A DNA stretch of 64,000 nt from Cellulomonas sp. (GTDB taxonomy: Bacteria > Actinomycetota > Actinomycetes > Actinomycetales > Cellulomonadaceae), in NCBI RefSeq assembly GCF_017744555.1, contig NZ_JAGIBD010000002.1, forward strand, positions 31,781 through 95,780, given 5' to 3'. Shown here one piece after another: positions 60,031 to 64,000 of this stretch (its first letter is position 1; every line of letters starts with the position of its first letter). Both the position numbers and the translations under genes were made by a program. The notes beneath the pieces are model-generated. The model was not told the DNA's origin and ran no database searches. It was given only the letters and a program-made list of their open reading frames with translations.

Positions 60031-61342
60031 CCGCGGCGCCGTCGACCACCGGTGCCGTCGTGTCGGCGGGAGGCGGTGGCGGGGTCGTCTCGGTGTCCTT
60101 CGCGCGCAGCTCGGGACGGTTCGTGACGACGAGCCACGCCGCGAGCGTCGCGAGCAGCATCGGGATGAACAGCTCGCGGTCGGGCAGCATGACGATGACG
60201 AGCAGCAGCCCGAGCCACCCGCTGCGCGTCGCCGCGACGAGGATGCCGACCGTCGTCGCGCCGACCGCGAGCGTGATGTCGACGGACGGCCAGAACCCGT
60301 GCACGGCGAACCCGAGCGACGCCCCGACGAACGTCGCCGGGAAGATGCGCCCGCCCCGGAACCCGACGGAGCTGGCGATGAGCAGCGCGACGAGCTTGAT
60401 CAGCGCGTACGTCAGGAAGCCCAGCCCGGTCGTCGTGGCCATCAGGCCGGGCAGCTCCTTCATCTGCTCCAGGCCCTTGAACAGCGTGATCGGGCCGCCT
60501 GCGGCGCCCAGCAGACCGAGCACCAGCCCGCCGGCCGTGAGCAGCAGGACCGGGTGGCGCACGCGGTGCACGAACCGGTGCAGGGGCGTGAAGGCGTAGG
60601 CCGCGAGCACCCCCACGGCCGAGGCGACCACGGCGAGCACGATCGCCAGGCCCATGTCGCCGAGCGACGTGGTCACGTAGTCAGGCAGGCCGATGTCGAA
60701 GGTGAGGTCCGGCGAGAGCTGCATCGTCGTCAGGGCGCCCGTGGTCGCCGCGACGAGCGGTCCGAACATGCGGTCCCAGATCGGGATCCGCTTGTCGCCG
60801 GGGTCGATCTCCGTGAGCATCAGCGCGGCTGCGAGCGGCGTCCCGAACATCGCCCCGAGCGTCGCGGCGGTCGTGAGGATCACCCACTGCGGCGGCGCGA
60901 TCGCCTTGAGGTACCGCCCGCCGAACCACACGACCAGCGCGGCGTTGATCCCCATGATCGGGTTCTCGGGGCCGAGGCTGACGCCGCCGGCGAGCATGAG
61001 CACCATCGCGAGGGCGAGCCCCGGGACGACGCCGATCTTCAGCGGCGCCTCGACGAGCCCGGCGGTCGCCGGGTCGGGACCGGCGTGGCCCGGCGCGAAG
61101 CGGACCACGAGCCCGACGAGCAGGCCCGTCAGCGTGAGGATGACGACGATCCACACGGGGTCGTCGCGGGACAGCCCGAACACGCCCGACAGGTCGTCCC
61201 ACAGCCAGCCCTCGATCACGCCCGCGAGCGCGCTCAACCCGACGAGGGTGACCGAGCAGACGACGCCGACCACGGCAGACGGCACCGTGAGGGCGAGCAG
61301 GCGTCGGACGGGGACGCGGAAGTCGGTGTCCGGCATCGTCAT
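59945..61342 (-). CDS. CLC/YfeO-like ion channel protein
   Basis: A 465-residue polytopic protein of the CLC family, near the YfeO-like branch. It has GGVSLGPENPIMGINAALV (filter region with Glu in a GPENP rather than GREGP context), MFGTPLAAALMLTEID, SVGFRGGRIFPATFVGASLG (second filter motif GGRIFP), and about 11 helices. The missing classical GSGIP residues make ion selectivity uncertain. The last ~45 residues are a cytoplasmic Pro/Asp-rich tail that overlaps the convergent hydrolase gene. The ATG at 61340-61342 has GGAGCG upstream. Confidence 0.87.
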   Translation of the reverse strand: MTMPDTDFRVPVRRLLALTVPSAVVGVVCSVTLVGLSALAGVIEGWLWDDLSGVFGLSRDDPVWIVVILTLTGLLVGLVVRFAPGHAGPDPATAGLVEAPLKIGVVPGLALAMVLMLAGGVSLGPENPIMGINAALVVWFGGRYLKAIAPPQWVILTTAATLGAMFGTPLAAALMLTEIDPGDKRIPIWDRMFGPLVAATTGALTTMQLSPDLTFDIGLPDYVTTSLGDMGLAIVLAVVASAVGVLAAYAFTPLHRFVHRVRHPVLLLTAGGLVLGLLGAAGGPITLFKGLEQMKELPGLMATTTGLGFLTYALIKLVALLIASSVGFRGGRIFPATFVGASLGFAVHGFWPSVDITLAVGATTVGILVAATRSGWLGLLLVIVMLPDRELFIPMLLATLAAWLVVTNRPELRAKDTETTPPPPPADTTAPVVDGAAVSPPDGPSPDPDPGPGPEPGPSAAPRPA

Positions 61343-61441
61343 GGGCGCTCCTCGGGTCGTCGTCCAGCGTCGCCTCTCAGGGCGGTCGGCCGCGTCACCC
61401 GCACCGGATGACACGGGGCGGCCGCCCGGCGGCGGGGGTCG

Positions 61442-62455
61442 TCACGGCTGCAGCGACGCCTCCTGCGGCTCGGACAGCGACAGCACCGCGGCGACGACGC
61501 CAGGCTGCGCGGCGATCCGGCGCTCGAGCGCGGCGAGCACGTGCGACGCCTCGGTCTCGTCCGGGTCGCCGTCCAGGTCCACCGCGCCGATGAGGAAGAT
61601 CTGCTGCGCGCCCATGTACTGCAGGTGCAGCTGCGTGACTCGTGCGATCTCCGGCTGCTCGAGCAGCGCCGTGATCGCCGCCCGCTGCAGCCCCTCGTCG
61701 GCCGTCTGCCCGACGAGGAACCGGCGGTTGCGGTCGATGAGCACCACGGCGACGACGCCGAGCAGCACCCCGACGAGGATCGAGCCGACCGCGTCAGGCA
61801 CGGTCGACCCGGTGGTCTGGTGCAGCCCGATGCCGACGGCCGCGATGAGGATGCCGACGAGCGCGGCGGCATCCTCGAAGAACACCGCCCGCACGGTCGG
61901 GTCCGACGTCGCGAGGACGTGCTCGATGACGTCCTGCTCGCGCTTCGCCGCCGACCGCTTCGCCTGCCTGGACGCCTGGAAGAACGACACGCCCTCCAGC
62001 ACGAACGACACGGCCAGCACCGCGTACGCGATGCCGAAGTCCGTCGCCGGCTCGGGGTGCACGAGCTCCTGGACGCCATGCGTGATCGACACCCCGGCAC
62101 CCACTGCGAACAGCCCGATCGCCGCGAACAGCGACCACACGTACACCTCGCGGCCGTACCCGAACGGGTGCGTCCGGTCCGCCGGACGGGAGGCCTTGCG
62201 CTGGGCCAGCAGCAGGAACACCTCGTTGCCCGTGTCCGCCCAGGAGTGCGCGGCCTCCGCGAGCATCGACGCGGCACCCGTCAGCACCGCGGCAGCGGTC
62301 TTCGCGACGGCGATCAGCAGGTTCGCCGCGAACGCGACGGCGACCGTGAGCGTGCTCTCGCCCCCGGTCTCCTGCGCCTGCTCGGCCGCGCCCGCCGGCA
62401 GCACGGGCACGACCGGCTCGCCCCGTTCCCCGTCCGCGGGTCGCTCGTCACCCAT
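61442..62455 (-). CDS. Cation diffusion facilitator family transporter
   Basis: A 337-residue CDF/SLC30-type exporter with six helices. It has VAVAFAANLLIAVAKTAAAV, the TM2 metal-site region LAEAAHSWADTGNEV, HPFGYGREVYVWSLFAA, and VFFEDAAALVGILIAAVG in TM5 with metal-site residues. The cytoplasmic C-terminal domain (about 240-337) has LHLQYMGAQQIFLIGAVDLDG. Zn2+ is the usual cargo but specificity cannot be read. The ATG is at 62453-62455. The 126-bp gap before the VOC gene holds nothing recognisable. Confidence 0.9.
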   Translation of the reverse strand: MGDERPADGERGEPVVPVLPAGAAEQAQETGGESTLTVAVAFAANLLIAVAKTAAAVLTGAASMLAEAAHSWADTGNEVFLLLAQRKASRPADRTHPFGYGREVYVWSLFAAIGLFAVGAGVSITHGVQELVHPEPATDFGIAYAVLAVSFVLEGVSFFQASRQAKRSAAKREQDVIEHVLATSDPTVRAVFFEDAAALVGILIAAVGIGLHQTTGSTVPDAVGSILVGVLLGVVAVVLIDRNRRFLVGQTADEGLQRAAITALLEQPEIARVTQLHLQYMGAQQIFLIGAVDLDGDPDETEASHVLAALERRIAAQPGVVAAVLSLSEPQEASLQP

Positions 62456-62581
62456 GCACCCGTGAGTAGCACAGCCCGGCACCCCCCGCCCGCCCGCGGC
62501 CCTTGCACCGCCCCGGTGGCCGGGGTCGTCGGGATGGGTGTGTGATGGGGCCGTCCCCAGGTCACGGCAAGGAGGCCGCCC

Positions 62582-63379
62582 ATGTCGACGCACGCCGCCG
62601 CCTTCCCGCCGGGCACGCCGGCGTGGGCGGACATCACGGTCCCGGACGTCCCGAAGGCGGAGGCGTTCTACGGCCCGCTGCTCGGCTGGGAGTTCGTGGT
62701 CGGCGGGCCCGAGACGGGCGGCTACGTGCAGGCGACGCTCGACGGTCGGCGGGTGGCGGGCATGGCCGAGCCGATGGGTGAGGACCCGGCGCCGCCGGCG
62801 GCGTGGTGCGTGTACCTGGCGACCGACGACGTCGCCGGCACGACGGCGGCCGTGACCGACGCGGGCGGTCAGGTGCTCGTGACGGGCATGGCGATCCTCG
62901 ACATGGGCGTGATGGCGATCTACGTGGATCCGACGGGGGCCGTGTTCGGCGCGTGGCAGCCCGGCACGCACACCGGGTGGGACGCCGTCGACGAGCCCGG
63001 CTCGGTGGTGTGGTCGGAGGTCATGACGCACGACCAGCCCGCCGCGCTCGACTTCTACCGGCGCGTGTACGGGTGGGGCGTCGACGACATGTCGGCGCCG
63101 GGGTTCACGTACGCCACGGTGTCGGTGGACGGCCAGACGGTCGCGGGCGTCGGCGGCTACGGCAGCCAGGTCGGCCCGGACGCGCCCGCCGCGTGGACGT
63201 TGTACTTCGGGGTCGACGACACGGACGTGTCCGCGACCAGGGCGGCCGAGCTCGGCGGCACGGTGGTGAGCCCGCCGACCGACACCCCGTACGGCCGGAT
63301 GGCCCTCGTGCAGGGCCCGTTCGGCGAGGTCTTCGCGCTGATGGGCCCGAACGCCGAGCAACCCGCGGCGCAGGGCTGA
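62582..63379 (+). CDS. VOC family protein, tandem glyoxalase-like domains
   Basis: A 265-residue protein with two vicinal-oxygen-chelate modules. The first (about 10-125) has WADITVPDVPKAEAFYGPLLGWEF; the second (about 140-255) has VVWSEVMTHDQPAALDFYRRVYGWG. The second ends GPFGEVFALMGP. The metal-ligand His/Glu positions are not fully conserved, so it may bind rather than turn over a substrate. The ATG at 62582 has AGGAGG upstream. Similar two-domain proteins in Streptomyces are annotated as hydroxylase-like. Confidence 0.88.
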   Translation: MSTHAAAFPPGTPAWADITVPDVPKAEAFYGPLLGWEFVVGGPETGGYVQATLDGRRVAGMAEPMGEDPAPPAAWCVYLATDDVAGTTAAVTDAGGQVLVTGMAILDMGVMAIYVDPTGAVFGAWQPGTHTGWDAVDEPGSVVWSEVMTHDQPAALDFYRRVYGWGVDDMSAPGFTYATVSVDGQTVAGVGGYGSQVGPDAPAAWTLYFGVDDTDVSATRAAELGGTVVSPPTDTPYGRMALVQGPFGEVFALMGPNAEQPAAQG

Positions 63380-63477
63380 CCGGTGGCCCGGGCGGTGGGC
63401 GGCGAGAGCGGCCGGGACCTCGTCCGGGCCGCGGGCCGACGACGGGACCGCGTCGGGACGTCCGTAGGCTGACCGTC

Positions 63478-64000
63478 GTGAGCCTGCCGTCCGACGCCTT
63501 CCGCCACGTGGCGTCGCGCCCGCACGAGCCGCTGCGCACGTTCCACCCGCGCCGGGCGGCCCTGGGCAGGGAGCGCCAGGACGCGCTGGAACGGCTGTGG
63601 CCGCGGTTCGGCTTCTCGGTGCACGACGACGACCACGGCCCGATGCCCCGGACGCCCGACGGGATGCTCGACGTGCGCGCCCTGTTCGGCCGGGACGCGC
63701 CGCTGGTGCTGGAGATCGGCTCGGGCATGGGCGAGACGACGGCCGCGATGGCCGCCGCCGACCCCGGCCGCGACTACCTGGCGATGGAGGCGCACCTGCC
63801 GGGGGTCGCGAACCTGCTCGGGCTCGTCGAGGAGCTGGGCCTGACGAACGTCCGCGTGGGGCACGGCGACGCGCTCGACCTGGTCCGCCGCGCGCTGCCC
63901 GAGGGGTCGCTGGACGCGGTGCACGTGTTCTTCCCCGACCCGTGGCCCAAGGCCCGGCACCACAAGCGCCGACTGGTGCAGCCCGCGCACGTCGCGCTGC
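63478..64000 (+). CDS. trmB: tRNA (guanine-N7-)-methyltransferase (3' end outside window)
   Basis: Partial gene: 174 codons are visible. It has the SAM-binding motif VLEIGSGMGETTAAMAAADP, an E-A-H-L-P-G-V strand typical of TrmB, GDALDLV, and the diagnostic catalytic segment VFFPDPWPKARHHKRRL. The enzyme makes m7G46 in tRNA. GTG 63478 directly follows GACCGTC with no ribosome-binding site, so it may be leaderless. The N-terminal ~45 residues are longer than in E. coli TrmB. Confidence 0.95.
   Translation, partial: MSLPSDAFRHVASRPHEPLRTFHPRRAALGRERQDALERLWPRFGFSVHDDDHGPMPRTPDGMLDVRALFGRDAPLVLEIGSGMGETTAAMAAADPGRDYLAMEAHLPGVANLLGLVEELGLTNVRVGHGDALDLVRRALPEGSLDAVHVFFPDPWPKARHHKRRLVQPAHVAL

Noticed and set aside
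53958..60599. A continuous plus-strand open frame of about 2200 codons
   Set aside because: It runs antisense to udgX, the Gfo/Idh gene and clpB, which have clear motifs on the other strand. Its translation is a low-complexity Arg/Gly/Val/Asp/Glu-rich sequence typical of GC-rich shadow frames.

Overview
This is a 64 kb stretch of very GC-rich chromosome (about 73% G+C by eye, with strong G/C third positions). It comes from an actinobacterium, most likely a Cellulomonas-like member of the Micrococcales. The evidence is the codon use, frequent GTG starts, ATGA/GTGA gene overlaps, a HAIR (HspR) operator in front of clpB, an ECF42 sigma factor with DGPF partners, a UdgX uracil-DNA-binding protein, an MrpA-MrpB fusion and a Rv0338c-like iron-sulfur oxidoreductase. 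I saw no rRNA, tRNA, CRISPR array, insertion sequence or prophage. The genes look mainly chromosomal, with a few accessory islands.

Layout. 1-1410: PadR-type repressor (cut by the left edge) and an SDR oxidoreductase. 1440-4428: four small DGPF/YCII-like genes leading into an ECF42 sigma factor, with two near-identical candidate ECF promoters. 4449-5659: an orphan AbiEi/DUF559 gene between two inverted copies of a 69-bp palindromic repeat, with a third copy at 24.1 kb. 5668-9849: MntH manganese transporter with a likely MntR box, a YgjV-like membrane protein, a double GNAT and an AHSA1/SRPBCC protein. 9941-14036: thiamine ABC transporter thiBPQ under a TPP riboswitch. 14182-16745: DUF4235 protein, phytoene-desaturase-like oxidoreductase and a dienelactone hydrolase-like protein. 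16756-23978: a complete Mrp Na+/H+ antiporter operon (mrpA/B fusion, C, D, E, F, G) ending in a small GyrB-like ATPase.

24235-30049: iron-sulfur oxidoreductase with a PNPOx-like partner, an LLM flavoenzyme, MutY, a cupin and an ArgA-like acetyltransferase. 30070-37709: a TetR-controlled nitrogen-assimilation locus consisting of an SSS transporter, two urea-amidolyase-associated proteins and a biotin-dependent urea/guanidine carboxylase. There is no allophanate hydrolase, and the two transcription units share a palindromic operator. 37904-39081: a secreted protein of unknown function coupled to a small membrane protein. 39328-44682: glycerol catabolism (SorC regulator, glpD, glpF, glpK).

44788-64000: DUF2231 protein, a protein with an eCIS-cargo-like N-terminal motif, an MBL-fold hydrolase, an MMPL exporter with a coiled-coil insertion and its divergent TetR, an SDR, exonuclease III, a coupled pair of DUF4190/septum-formation-like membrane proteins (the second apparently starting at CTG), UdgX, a Gfo/Idh/MocA oxidoreductase, ClpB with a HAIR site, an alpha/beta hydrolase whose 3' end overlaps a convergent CLC-family channel gene, a CDF metal exporter, a double VOC protein and trmB (cut by the right edge).

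The observations I find most worth following are the 19-bp-periodic palindromic repeat family, the twin ECF42 promoters, the likely guanidine rather than urea degradation locus with its shared operator, the eCIS-like protein, and the secreted/membrane protein pair at 38-39 kb.
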